From Prevotella sp. (GTDB taxonomy: Bacteria > Bacteroidota > Bacteroidia > Bacteroidales > Bacteroidaceae): a DNA stretch of 64,000 nt. The position numbers were made by a program, and so were the translations under genes. The notes under the pieces are model-generated. The model was not told the DNA's origin, did no database searches, and saw only the letters and a list, made by a program, of their open reading frames with translations. Position 1 is the first letter of the stretch; the number at the start of each line of letters is the position of its first letter. The stretch spans positions 32,813-96,812 of the forward strand of contig JAFSNG010000057.1 in the NCBI GenBank assembly GCA_017447515.1. Direction: 5' to 3'. Below, piece by piece: positions 8,562 through 17,438 of this stretch.

Positions 8562-8918
8562 ATGAAAAGAATTCTTGTAGCAGAAGACAACGACAGCAAT
8601 TACATGCTGATGAACTATGTATTGAAGAGACATTATGACTATTTCCGCGCCCGTAACGGACAGGAAGCTGTAGAACTGACCGAGATCGAAAAGCCTGACC
8701 TCATCCTCATGGACATCAAGATGCCCGTGATGGATGGACTGGAGGCAGCGCGCCTCATCAAGGCCAAGCACCCCGACATGCCTATCATCGCGCTGACCGC
8801 CAACGCTTTCGACAGCGACCGCCACGCAGCCGCTGAGGCTGGATGCTGCGATTTCCTGCCGAAGCCCGTCAATGCCGAAAAGTGTCTGCAGATCATCGCG
8901 AAATTTATTGGCGAATAA
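8562..8918 (+). CDS. Stand-alone response regulator receiver domain (CheY-like)
   Basis: The 118-residue protein is a single receiver domain with all the phosphorylation residues: acidic pair E8/D9, phosphoacceptor D51 in LILMDIKMPVMDG, T79 and K101. There is no output domain, so it must act by protein contact or as a phosphorelay intermediate; many Bacteroidetes hybrid kinases could be partners. No kinase gene is in the window. It ends only 3 bp before aroB, so the two are probably co-transcribed, although no functional link is evident. Confidence 0.9.
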   Translation: MKRILVAEDNDSNYMLMNYVLKRHYDYFRARNGQEAVELTEIEKPDLILMDIKMPVMDGLEAARLIKAKHPDMPIIALTANAFDSDRHAAAEAGCCDFLPKPVNAEKCLQIIAKFIGE

Positions 8919-8921
8919 CCT

Positions 8922-9998
8922 ATGGATGCGCAGAAAGTCATCATTTCCAACAACTTGCAGCAATCGCTCGGTGAAGCGATTGCTGCTTGTCAATACGACC
9001 TGCTGTTCGTGCTTGTCGACACCACCACCCAGCGCCTCTGCCTGCCCGTCGTGGCCGACTACGACTGCATGCGCGACGCACGCTGCATCGTCATCCCCGA
9101 CACCGACACCCACAAGACGCTCGACTCCGTCACCCATGTCTGGTCCGAACTGCAGCGCCTCGGGGCTACCCGCCATTCGCTAATGATCAATCTCGGCGGC
9201 GGCATGGTCACCGACCTCGGCGGTTTCGCCGCCTCCACCTTCAAGCGCGGCATTCAGTACATCAACATCCCCACCACGCTGCTCTCCATGGTCGATGCCT
9301 CCGTGGGCGGCAAGACCGGCTTCAATTTCGGAGGACTGAAAAACGAGATTGGCGTCTTCTCCAATGCCAGCTCCGTCATCCTCGACACCACGTTCCTGCG
9401 CACCATGGACCGCGAGAACCTCCTCTCCGGCTATGCCGAGATGCTCAAGCACGGCCTCATCTCCAACGACCGCATGTGGGCTGAACTCCTAGAATTTCTA
9501 GAATCTCTAGATCATCTAGACCATCTAGATTCTCAAGATCCTCTAGCCCCCCTTTCCCCCATGCTTGCCGAAAGCGTCGCCGTCAAGCAGCGCATTGTCA
9601 CCGAAGACCCCACCGAGCGCGGCATCCGCAAGGCCCTCAACCTCGGTCATACCGCCGGCCACGCCTTCGAGTCGCTGGCCCTCGAGCGCAAGCCCGTCCT
9701 CCACGGCTATGCCGTCGCCTACGGACTCATCGTCGAGCTCTACCTCTGTTGCGTCAAGACCGGTTTCCCGCAGCATAAGATGCGCCAGACCGTTGCCGCC
9801 ATCAAGGAGCACTACGGCCGCATGCCCATCACCTGCGACGACTACCCCCAGCTCCTTGCCCTCATGCACCACGACAAGAAGAACACCGGCAGCGACATCA
9901 ATTTCACCCTCCTCGGCAACGTCGGCGACATCCGCATCAACCAGACCGCCTCAGAGGACGAAATCCGCGAAGCCCTCGACTTCTACCGCGAGTGCTAA
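8922..9998 (+). CDS. aroB: 3-dehydroquinate synthase
   Basis: A 358-residue protein with the AroB features: the NAD-binding GGGMVTDLGGF stretch near residue 90, PTTLLSMVDASVGGKTG near 115-130, and the metal-binding NLGHTAGHAFE motif near 240-250. It converts DAHP to 3-dehydroquinate, the second step of the shikimate route. The odd part is residues 190-210, encoded by a 9-bp tandem tract that gives L(E/D)x repeats; it lies in a linker between the two domains, away from the motifs. The start ATG at 8922 is 3 bp after the receiver gene. The 3' end overlaps the remnant on the other strand by 4 bp. Confidence 0.93.
   Translation: MDAQKVIISNNLQQSLGEAIAACQYDLLFVLVDTTTQRLCLPVVADYDCMRDARCIVIPDTDTHKTLDSVTHVWSELQRLGATRHSLMINLGGGMVTDLGGFAASTFKRGIQYINIPTTLLSMVDASVGGKTGFNFGGLKNEIGVFSNASSVILDTTFLRTMDRENLLSGYAEMLKHGLISNDRMWAELLEFLESLDHLDHLDSQDPLAPLSPMLAESVAVKQRIVTEDPTERGIRKALNLGHTAGHAFESLALERKPVLHGYAVAYGLIVELYLCCVKTGFPQHKMRQTVAAIKEHYGRMPITCDDYPQLLALMHHDKKNTGSDINFTLLGNVGDIRINQTASEDEIREALDFYREC
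9489..9551. repeat. 9-bp tandem tract inside aroB
   Basis: Seven 9-bp units beginning CTAGA (CTAGAATTT, CTAGAATCT, CTAGATCAT, CTAGACCAT, CTAGATTCT, CAAGATCCT, CTAGCCCCC) run in frame and encode L-E/D-x triplets at residues 190-210. The surrounding aroB sequence is GC-rich, so the tract is plainly different in composition. Because the unit is three codons, copy-number change would not break the frame. Confidence 0.85.
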
Positions 9999-10365
9999 CC
10001 TTTAACCCGTATCATCGCGAAGGTTGCGGTGTAGGTGGTGCCGCCCTCGATGCTGCCGATGTTCGTCTCGGTTTCATCGGTAATGGTCAGGTTGCCGCCG
10101 TTGACGTAGATGACCATGCCGTAGGTCTCGTTCGCGGTGAGGCTGCGGCTCAGCTTATGACAGTTCAGGTCGATGGTCACGGTCTGGCCGCTGTTGATCG
10201 TGAGTTTCTCACTCAGCTCGATGTCCGCCGTGAGCCTGATGTACGCGCCGTCGGTGATGGCGCTGTTCAATTCGTCCTTCGTCGAAACTTCGGTCTGCGC
10301 CCACGCCCCCTGCACTATCATGCATATCAAGGCAATAGTTAATAGTAGAGATTTTTTATATTCAT
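9995..10365 (-). pseudogene. Remnant of a secreted protein, frameshifted in its signal peptide and truncated
   Basis: Reading leftwards, an ATG at 10365 starts MNIK, then hits a stop after eight residues. With one extra A in the A6 tract (10352-10357 on the plus strand) it would continue as a full signal peptide, MNIKKSLLLTIALICM...GAWAQ, joined to about 95 residues rich in T, N, G and beta-strand pattern (TINSGQTVTIDLN, GGNLTITDE), as in N-terminal parts of beta-helix-like surface proteins. Without the extra base the open frame has only a TTG (10330) inside the signal sequence. The frame stops at 9995 in the aroB tail, much shorter than such proteins. It keeps a good promoter. Confidence 0.6.
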
Positions 10366-10453
10366 AGTTGTATTATTTTTAAGCCCCTCACATTCAGTGC
10401 GTTATATATCGTTTTGCGTAGGTTCATACTTTCGTTTGTAGTTTTCTTTGGCA

Positions 10454-10461
10454 CAAAGATA
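10454..10461 (-). promoter_or_regulatory. Bacteroidetes promoter of the secreted-protein remnant
   Basis: TATCTTTG on the minus strand has a TTTG 20 bp upstream, a full -33/-7 match. The implied leader to the ATG at 10365 is about 80 nt. The stretch 10366-10541 holds this promoter and no gene. Confidence 0.6.
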
Positions 10462-10541
10462 CGACAAATTTACGAATCAAACAAATTTTCGGGCATAAAA
10501 AACCTCCATGAATCTTGCGCCAAAGGGCGGGGTTACGAGGA

Positions 10542-12920
10542 TTAGAAGGGATAGCCGATGGCGAAGTGGAGGGTTTGGTAGCGGCTGAAGCTGTCGACGT
10601 TGAAGTAGCCGGAACGGCTGGTGTCGTAGGGCAGGTGGAGGCCGACGCCCCAGTCGAGACGGATGATGAGGAAGTCGAGGTCGTAGCGCAGTCCGATGCC
10701 GGTGCCCAGTGCGAGCTCGCGGAAGAAGTTCTTCAGCCGGAAGTTGCCGGGCGTGAAGGCCTCCTCCATATCCGGGTCGTCGTAATGGTCGCCGGGCGGC
10801 GTCCAGACGTTGCCGGCATCGAGGAAGATGGCTCCTTGGAGGTTGCCGAAGAGCTGGGGGCGGTACTCGAGGTTAGCGACGAACTTGATAGAGCCGTTGC
10901 GGAATATGTAGTCGAAGGCATGTTGGCCAAAACTCTTCACGGATCCCGGACCCACGCCACGTACGGGGAAAGCGCGGATGCTGTTGGCACCGCCCACATA
11001 GAACATCTCGCTGTTGGGCACCCAATCGCTGTTGCCATAGGTCCATATATAGCCTGCATTGATGTGTCCCACGAGCCTCGACGTGCTGTTCAGTCGCCAC
11101 GTCTTGGTGAAGTCGGTCTCAATCTTCAGGAACTGTGAATAGGGGTTCTTGAAGAGTTCCTTGTCCTTTTCGTTCCAGTCGTGGCCAGCGAGGAGATAGC
11201 AGAGCGAGACGATGTTGCCCGCCTCGGAGAGGGTGGTCTCCCAGCGGATGGGGTTGAGCTTGGAGGCGGGACTGGTGTAGGTATAGGTGTAGCGCATCTC
11301 AGGGATGAAGTAGTCCTGCATGGTGACGGCCAGATAGGGGTTAATGCGCACCAGCGAGTCGAAGGCGGCAGTATGGCTGTTCATGAACTGATACTTCACA
11401 GTGAGCGGCGAGAACTCGTGCTGGCTCTGCGCGGAGGTTTGCCAGCGGTAGGTCCACTCGCCGGAGTTGACGTGCATCTTGTAGTAGCTGGGGCGGTAGA
11501 TGATGTCGGACGACACCTTGGCGATGGTCGAGGGGGTGGAGTAGAAGCGTCGCCGGCGGATGACGCGGCCGTCCTTGTCGCGACGCACTCGGTTGCCGCC
11601 GAAGAAGGGTGCGATGATGCGCGGGAACTCGATGGAGGCGTCGGCACCATAGTCGTAGTTGTTCATCTTGGACCCGCCACTGGTGGACCACTCGTAGGAG
11701 CCGTGGATGTTGATGTCGATTTTCTCGCCTCCGCGGAAGGCATTGCGGCGGGTGACACCCATGCGCAGCTCGGGACCGATGCGTCCGATGGTGCGGGCGT
11801 TGAAGTTGGTCTCGATGTAGAAGTCCCAGGGCTTGTCGAACACGCAGTTGAGCGTGAGGTCGAGGGTATCAGCGCGGGGTGTGAAGGTGAAGTCGGTCAT
11901 GGAGAAGAGGCCCATGGCGTTGATTTTCGTGACGGACTGCTGGTAGTTGTCGTAGCTGTAGAGCTGGCGTGGGCGCAGCTTCATGTCGGCCATGAGCACG
12001 CGGGTGCGGATGGGGGGCTTCTTGCCCGAATAGCGCACGGTGAAGTAGCGGCCGACGACGGAGTCGGTGGGCTGTTCCATGAATGTCTTCTTCATGTTGA
12101 TGTTGACGCGGCCGATGTACCACTTATGGGTGGCTTCGACGGGGACGTCGTTGGCCATGCGCAACTGGAGCTGCGCCTTGCCGTCGACGACGAACGTGTC
12201 GGCCAGATACGACGCATAGCTGGGCTGGTAGTAGTAGAAGCCGTTGTTGCGCAGGAGACTGCTGATGCGCTGGCGCTCGGCATCGAGACGGCTGACGGCA
12301 AAGGGGTCGCCGCGATGGATGGTGGCTTCGTCGGCCGTGGCGCGTATAAGGCTGTCGGCCTCGGCGGGGAAGTCGAAATAGCCTATGCTGTCGAGCGTAT
12401 AGAGCCGGCCGGGTCGTACGTCGTAGGCTATCTTGGCCGTCTTGGGATTCTTCTGCTGGATGACCTCGTAGTCGACCTGTCCGTTGAAGTAGCCGTGGTT
12501 GCGCAGTACGCCCTGTGCCACCTGGGCGCGCAGTTCGGGGTTGACCCACGACATGAGTACGGGCTGCTTGCCGAAGGTCTTCGTCATCCACTGTGCAAAC
12601 TTGGTGTCGCGGTCGTGGTAGTGGTTCCAAATGGAAACGCCCATGGAGAACGGCATGCGGTAGTAGCTGCTGCCGAGGATGGCGCCGTTGGGGGCTGTGG
12701 CCAGTGCGGCCTCGACCTCCTCCTGTGCCAGGACGAAGTTCTTGGCTGCGACGTCGGACGTGTGGCTGGTGCTGTCATCTTGTGCGTGCTGGCTGTAGGT
12801 AATCTTCTTCAGTCCGGTGAAGAGCTGGTCGTCCTCGGGAATGTTCTTCGTCATGGAACAGGAGACGAGGAGGACGGCAGATGTCAGATGGATGATGTAT
12901 GATGTTTTATATCGTGTCAT
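10542..12920 (-). CDS. tamL: TamL: lipoprotein-type TamA/BamA-family outer membrane protein
   Basis: A 792-residue protein with a lipoprotein signal peptide (lipobox LLVSC near residue 21), POTRA-like repeats in the first half, and a C-terminal 16-strand surface-antigen barrel (from about residue 400) that ends in phenylalanine, the outer-membrane insertion signal. A lipidated TamA relative paired with TamB is the TamL type described for Bacteroidetes. It should act in the outer membrane with TamB, in insertion of outer membrane proteins or lipid transport. Its start overlaps the tamB stop by 4 bp. Part of the signal peptide is encoded by a heptamer tract. Confidence 0.88.
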   Translation of the reverse strand: MTRYKTSYIIHLTSAVLLVSCSMTKNIPEDDQLFTGLKKITYSQHAQDDSTSHTSDVAAKNFVLAQEEVEAALATAPNGAILGSSYYRMPFSMGVSIWNHYHDRDTKFAQWMTKTFGKQPVLMSWVNPELRAQVAQGVLRNHGYFNGQVDYEVIQQKNPKTAKIAYDVRPGRLYTLDSIGYFDFPAEADSLIRATADEATIHRGDPFAVSRLDAERQRISSLLRNNGFYYYQPSYASYLADTFVVDGKAQLQLRMANDVPVEATHKWYIGRVNINMKKTFMEQPTDSVVGRYFTVRYSGKKPPIRTRVLMADMKLRPRQLYSYDNYQQSVTKINAMGLFSMTDFTFTPRADTLDLTLNCVFDKPWDFYIETNFNARTIGRIGPELRMGVTRRNAFRGGEKIDINIHGSYEWSTSGGSKMNNYDYGADASIEFPRIIAPFFGGNRVRRDKDGRVIRRRRFYSTPSTIAKVSSDIIYRPSYYKMHVNSGEWTYRWQTSAQSQHEFSPLTVKYQFMNSHTAAFDSLVRINPYLAVTMQDYFIPEMRYTYTYTSPASKLNPIRWETTLSEAGNIVSLCYLLAGHDWNEKDKELFKNPYSQFLKIETDFTKTWRLNSTSRLVGHINAGYIWTYGNSDWVPNSEMFYVGGANSIRAFPVRGVGPGSVKSFGQHAFDYIFRNGSIKFVANLEYRPQLFGNLQGAIFLDAGNVWTPPGDHYDDPDMEEAFTPGNFRLKNFFRELALGTGIGLRYDLDFLIIRLDWGVGLHLPYDTSRSGYFNVDSFSRYQTLHFAIGYPF
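12876..12903. repeat. Heptamer tract encoding part of the TamL signal peptide
   Basis: Four 7-bp units on the plus strand (GGCAGAT, GTCAGAT, GGATGAT, GTATGAT) fall within codons 6-15 of tamL, between the start codon and the lipobox. The units resemble those inside the pseudouridine synthase gene at 17803-17840. Confidence 0.6.
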
Positions 12921-15900
12921 GGGCGTTGGGTCTTTAGGGTGTCGGTACTGACGCTGTCGCGCGGGGCGGGGGCGTTGTCGGAGGAACCGGCATCACGCGG
13001 ACGCATGGGAATCTGCGTCTGGATGTCCTTGAAGCGGAAGATGTCCCAGAAACTTTGCAGCGAACGGCGCCACGTGAAGCCGCCGCCGTATTTCTGGGTA
13101 TAGCCGTCGAGCCAGTCGTAGCTGTTGTTCTCGTAGAACAGCGTGACGAACTTGTTGGCGGTCTGGTCGAGGCGGTACTCCAGCGTCACATTGTCGAAGA
13201 ACGAATTGTTGCGCTGTTGCAGCTCGGCACCTGTCGACACCACGCCTCCGATGGAGATCTTCAGGCGGTTGTTCATGAAGCGCTTGGCGAACTTGAACGA
13301 ATAGTCGGTGTGCATTCTGCCCGTCGCGTCGGTCGAATTGTCAACACCCATCGAGAGGTCCAGCGTGCGCAGGGCATTGCCGGTGATGCTGTTGATTTCG
13401 CTGTTGAGGAACGAGCTCAGCGCGGAGTTCATGGAGAAGGCACTGGTGTTGCCGTCGGCCAGATACATGCCAGTGGTGAGCATGGTCACTGCCAGCTTGC
13501 CGCGTTGTTCGCGACCCATGGCCTGCAATTCGCTGTGAATCACCATGTCCTCGGGTGCGTCGAGGGTAAATTCCACGCCCATGTTGTCCAGCGTCTGGGT
13601 AATCTTCACGCCGCAGTCGAAGAGCACGCTGCGCCCAGCACCGCTTGTTCCCGAAACGCCAGCCTTGGTGCGCTCCGTGGCCGTGATGTTCAGCGTGGGG
13701 TTCATCGGGTCGCCCGTAAATTCGATGAACGAGCCGTCCTGAATGGTGAACGTTTTCAGCGGAATGATGGGCAGCGAGTATTTCATCTCGCCGTTCGACA
13801 GCGTATAGCGTCCGCGCAGCACGAGGTTGTCGGCAGGGCTGTATTGCATGCGCAGCGTGCCGCCGCCCATCAGGTCGATGTAGTTCGAATGGTCGGTGTT
13901 CAGGTAGGCCATGACGTGGGCGCCTTTCGACACGTCGATAGTCATATCCATCTGGAAACCTGTCAGCTCAGGACGTGTCACCACAGTCTGCGTGGTGTCG
14001 CTGAAATCGGTGAATTTCACCAGCTCGTTCAATTGGTTGTCCGTCGTCAGCGGGGTGTCGCGCAGCACGTAGCTCATGTCCGTCGAACCGAGCACGTCGA
14101 GCCGGCCGCGCATCGACAGGTTGTCTATCGGACCGTTCATGCGCGCAAACATATTGACGAAGACCTTGCCGTAAGCAATGCTTTGGGGGTTCTCCTCGGC
14201 ACCGATGATCTGGTAGTTGCGGGCCTGCATCCTCAGGTTCACCATCATCTGTGAGGGGTTGCTGAAGTCGATGTCGCCCTGGATGTTCAGCGGGTTGTTG
14301 TTGTAGGCGTAGACGGTGAAGTTCTCGAGCAGCAGTTTCGAATCGACGATACGCACAGGGTCGTTGTCGAAGCGCAGCTTCACACCGTACGGAATGCTCT
14401 CGACGTACGACGAGTCCAGATAGATTTCACCGTCAACCTTCGGCGCGTCCAGTGTGCCCTTGATGGCCAGCTCGCCTTCGCCGTAGCCGAGGAATCCGAA
14501 CAGCTGGTCGGGAATGAAACCGTTGACCATCGACAGCGGCAGGCGGTTGAGTTGCAGGTGTGCATCGATGCGGCCGTTGTCATTGTTATAATAGGTACCG
14601 GTGAGCAGTCCTATCTCGTTGTCGTCCTTCATCAGTCGTGCCTCTATGGCGTGGGCGTCGTCCTCCTTCTGCAGATACATTAGCTCGGTGCTCACATTGC
14701 CGATGGGGCTGTGTTCGTAGGTCATGTCGCGTACGGACATGTCGCTGACCATCGAGAAGTGGCCGCCAGCATCCTGGATGACGTGGTAGTCGCCATTGAG
14801 GATGCCGGTCATCTGGGGCAGGTAGTAGGGCAGCACGCTGGTGACTTCGCCCAGGTTCAGCTTGTTCAGGCTGATGGTGATGTCCTGCTGTGTCGTGGGG
14901 TCGCTGTCGTCGGAATAGATCTTCACACCTGTGCCGTCGTCGGCAATGAGGTCTATCTTCGTCTGCACCTTGTGACCGCGCGTCAGCAGCACGAAATTGT
15001 CGGGGTTGAGGTTGAATTCCTTGTAACCGATTGTCGGACGCTCAGGCATCAGGTGCAGATTGATGCCCGAGTCAACCATTTCGGCCTTGGCTCCCAGACG
15101 GATACCCAGGCGGTCGTTGACGTCGTAGTAGCGTACGCCGAAGGTGGCTCCGCGCTCCTGTATCAGTCCGTCGACGAGGGTGTTGAAGACAAACCGCGGG
15201 TTTTTCTTGTTGTTGCGCACCTGGCCTTGGAACGACAGGTGGTTCTTGCGTTGTACGAGACTGAAATTGATGGTGTCGAGCAGCATGTCGCCCGTCGTCA
15301 GCGAATGGACAAAGCCCTTGCCGTTGATGCCTGTCTCGGGCGATGTGTCCATGTCGAACTGCAATTGCTTGAAGTCGATGTCCAGACTGCTGCTCAGGAA
15401 AGTGACGATGGGATTCTCCTGCTTGCTCTCGACGTGGAGCTTCATGACGGGAAGCAGGCGGCGGATGGCGGGCTGGTCGATGATGCGCAGGTTGTACTGC
15501 TCAGCGACGGAATCGCTAAGCACGGTGAGGCGTTGCAGCAGGCGTTCGTAGTCGCCGCTGGCGTCGGCCTTGACGATGAAGTCGCCGCTCTGTGCACGCA
15601 GATAGGTGGTGTCGGGACGGGTCTTGATGAGCAGTCCGATATCGCCGGGGCGGTAGGTCTTGCTGGAGTCGCGCAGCGTCAGGTCGTTAATGAGTCCGCT
15701 GACACTATGCGTCTGCTTCAGGTCGGAGTTCAGGTCGACGTGTCCGCAGAGTCCGATGCTCAGCGGATGGGGTGTCAGTCCCATGGCGTAGAGGTCCAGG
15801 CGGTTGAGGTCTGCCGTCACCGTACCGTCAATCTGGCTCTTCTTCATCAGGGCGTCGACGCTCACGAGACCGTTCATCAGTTTGTTGTCGCTGTTGATGT

Positions 15901-17437
15901 CGGCATGGGCGCGGCCGTCCTTGAGATCAGCTTGTGCTGTCAGGTTATCGAGGTTCCAGTGGCCGTAACCCAAGTGTTGTATCTTCGCATCGGCGTGCAG
16001 CGTGGTGCGGGGTGAGAATAAGTCCGTGCCCTGACCTTTGGCCGTGATGTCGGCGGTGACGGTGTAGAACGAGTCGCGCGGCATGAAGTAGTGGAGGTTC
16101 AGGCGGTCGATGTGGGCGGTGACGTCGTAGCGCATCACGTCGGTATTGACGCGGCCCTTGGCTTTCACCGTGCCACCTCCCTCGCGGAGGGTCACGTCGG
16201 CATCATAGTCAGCACCGTCGGCTCTGAGGTGGCCGTTGGCACTCATACCGTTGGGGATGTGGTAGTTGCGTTGAACGTCGCGGGGCAGGGCAGCCATCAC
16301 GAAGTTGAGGTTCTGCGTCCGGGCCTCGAAGTCGACGTCGGCCCTGAGGTGTTTCATATCGGTCATGTTTGCCACGAAACCAGTGGCTTTGGCAGCCAGT
16401 GCGGTGGGCAGCGACACGTCGAGGTCGGTGAATTCCATGTATTCCATGTTGCCCTTGACCTGACCCTTCACGCTCAGCGGGTATTGCGGCCATCGTTCCT
16501 GCATGGGGCGGGGGAGCGACGAGAGGAAGGGCATCAGGTCGTTGCGCGCCAGTTGGGCATCCATGGTCAGTTGCATGTTGCCCGGATTCAGCGAGTCCGT
16601 CAGCGACAGGGGCATGTCGAGGCCGACGATGAGGTCGCTGTCGGCCGTTTTCAGTTGCAGGTGAGGTGCCTTGATGCTGTCGTTTTCCATCCGCAGCGGT
16701 CCGGTGTGCAGGCTCAGCTGAGGCATGTCGATATCGTTGTAGCGCAGGGCACCGTCGTTCCAGTCGATACTGCCCACGCTGTAGGCGGGCTTGCCAAGGT
16801 CGGCAACGACTTCGCGAACTTTCAGGTCGCCCATGCGTGTATAGATGTTGGTGGAGTCGTCTGCCAGGCGTAGTGTCAGGTCGCTGCGGCTGATGGTCAG
16901 GCTGTCCGCATAAATCTTCCATAGGGTTGGCGTGGTCGTCGTGTCCTCGGGTACCGAGTCGCGCAGCTGTATGTCCAGGTGGGCATCCTCCAGTTGCGCA
17001 CCGTTGACCTCCACCGTCTGCTTGTCGAGGTCGATGCCCTTGCTGGTAAGTGCGAGGCGGTTGAAGCGGCCCTTTACGAGTGCTGCCTCCACGAAGCCGT
17101 TGGTGTTTAGTCGGGTGTTGGTCACCTCCAGTTCATTGATGACGACGCGCTTCTTCAGCAGCGGCCACAGTTCCACGTCGGCCACCATGTGCTCTACGTC
17201 GGCAATGGTGTCGCCCTCGTGTATCATCTTGAAGTCGTCGATGGCCAAATCCAGCGGGAAGGCGAGGTTCACATGGCCCACGCTGATTTGCATGCCGGTT
17301 TTCTCCGACACGATTTCAGCCACTTTGTCGACGGCCCAGTTCTGGACGGGTGGCAGATAGAGCAATGCCGTCAGCACTACGAACAGTACCAACGGACTCA
17401 GCAAAATGCCCAATATCCACCACAACGCCTTTTTCAT
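12917..17437 (-). CDS. tamB: TamB-family translocation and assembly module protein (DUF490)
   Basis: The 1506-residue protein has one N-terminal membrane anchor (about residues 7-30) and a very long beta-rich periplasmic region, ending in the conserved TamB C-terminal domain with its repeated G-L-x-L strands and hydrophobic groove pattern (about residues 1100-1420). TamB bridges inner and outer membrane; current views give it a role in phospholipid transport as well as in TamA-dependent assembly. A TamL gene follows with a 4-bp overlap, the expected partner. The C-terminal tail after residue 1470 is polar and rich in Asp, Ser and Pro. The upstream pseudouridine synthase stops 1 bp before its ATG. 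Confidence 0.9.
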   Translation of the reverse strand: MKKALWWILGILLSPLVLFVVLTALLYLPPVQNWAVDKVAEIVSEKTGMQISVGHVNLAFPLDLAIDDFKMIHEGDTIADVEHMVADVELWPLLKKRVVINELEVTNTRLNTNGFVEAALVKGRFNRLALTSKGIDLDKQTVEVNGAQLEDAHLDIQLRDSVPEDTTTTPTLWKIYADSLTISRSDLTLRLADDSTNIYTRMGDLKVREVVADLGKPAYSVGSIDWNDGALRYNDIDMPQLSLHTGPLRMENDSIKAPHLQLKTADSDLIVGLDMPLSLTDSLNPGNMQLTMDAQLARNDLMPFLSSLPRPMQERWPQYPLSVKGQVKGNMEYMEFTDLDVSLPTALAAKATGFVANMTDMKHLRADVDFEARTQNLNFVMAALPRDVQRNYHIPNGMSANGHLRADGADYDADVTLREGGGTVKAKGRVNTDVMRYDVTAHIDRLNLHYFMPRDSFYTVTADITAKGQGTDLFSPRTTLHADAKIQHLGYGHWNLDNLTAQADLKDGRAHADINSDNKLMNGLVSVDALMKKSQIDGTVTADLNRLDLYAMGLTPHPLSIGLCGHVDLNSDLKQTHSVSGLINDLTLRDSSKTYRPGDIGLLIKTRPDTTYLRAQSGDFIVKADASGDYERLLQRLTVLSDSVAEQYNLRIIDQPAIRRLLPVMKLHVESKQENPIVTFLSSSLDIDFKQLQFDMDTSPETGINGKGFVHSLTTGDMLLDTINFSLVQRKNHLSFQGQVRNNKKNPRFVFNTLVDGLIQERGATFGVRYYDVNDRLGIRLGAKAEMVDSGINLHLMPERPTIGYKEFNLNPDNFVLLTRGHKVQTKIDLIADDGTGVKIYSDDSDPTTQQDITISLNKLNLGEVTSVLPYYLPQMTGILNGDYHVIQDAGGHFSMVSDMSVRDMTYEHSPIGNVSTELMYLQKEDDAHAIEARLMKDDNEIGLLTGTYYNNDNGRIDAHLQLNRLPLSMVNGFIPDQLFGFLGYGEGELAIKGTLDAPKVDGEIYLDSSYVESIPYGVKLRFDNDPVRIVDSKLLLENFTVYAYNNNPLNIQGDIDFSNPSQMMVNLRMQARNYQIIGAEENPQSIAYGKVFVNMFARMNGPIDNLSMRGRLDVLGSTDMSYVLRDTPLTTDNQLNELVKFTDFSDTTQTVVTRPELTGFQMDMTIDVSKGAHVMAYLNTDHSNYIDLMGGGTLRMQYSPADNLVLRGRYTLSNGEMKYSLPIIPLKTFTIQDGSFIEFTGDPMNPTLNITATERTKAGVSGTSGAGRSVLFDCGVKITQTLDNMGVEFTLDAPEDMVIHSELQAMGREQRGKLAVTMLTTGMYLADGNTSAFSMNSALSSFLNSEINSITGNALRTLDLSMGVDNSTDATGRMHTDYSFKFAKRFMNNRLKISIGGVVSTGAELQQRNNSFFDNVTLEYRLDQTANKFVTLFYENNSYDWLDGYTQKYGGGFTWRRSLQSFWDIFRFKDIQTQIPMRPRDAGSSDNAPAPRDSVSTDTLKTQRP

Positions 17438-17438
17438 C

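Noticed and set aside
10328-10330. TTG start for the secreted remnant at 10330
   Set aside because: It lies in the middle of the hydrophobic signal; the natural start is the ATG at 10365, one base out of frame.
11181-12902. A 573-codon open frame on the plus strand opposite tamL
   Set aside because: It is antisense to a gene with a lipobox, POTRA-like repeats and a barrel, and its translation is low-complexity (Gly, Val, Glu, His rich). GC-rich codons of the real gene keep the other strand open.
13055-16015. Two long open frames (399 and 434 codons) on the plus strand opposite tamB
   Set aside because: They show no domain or membrane pattern and mirror the tamB codons; shadows of the true gene.
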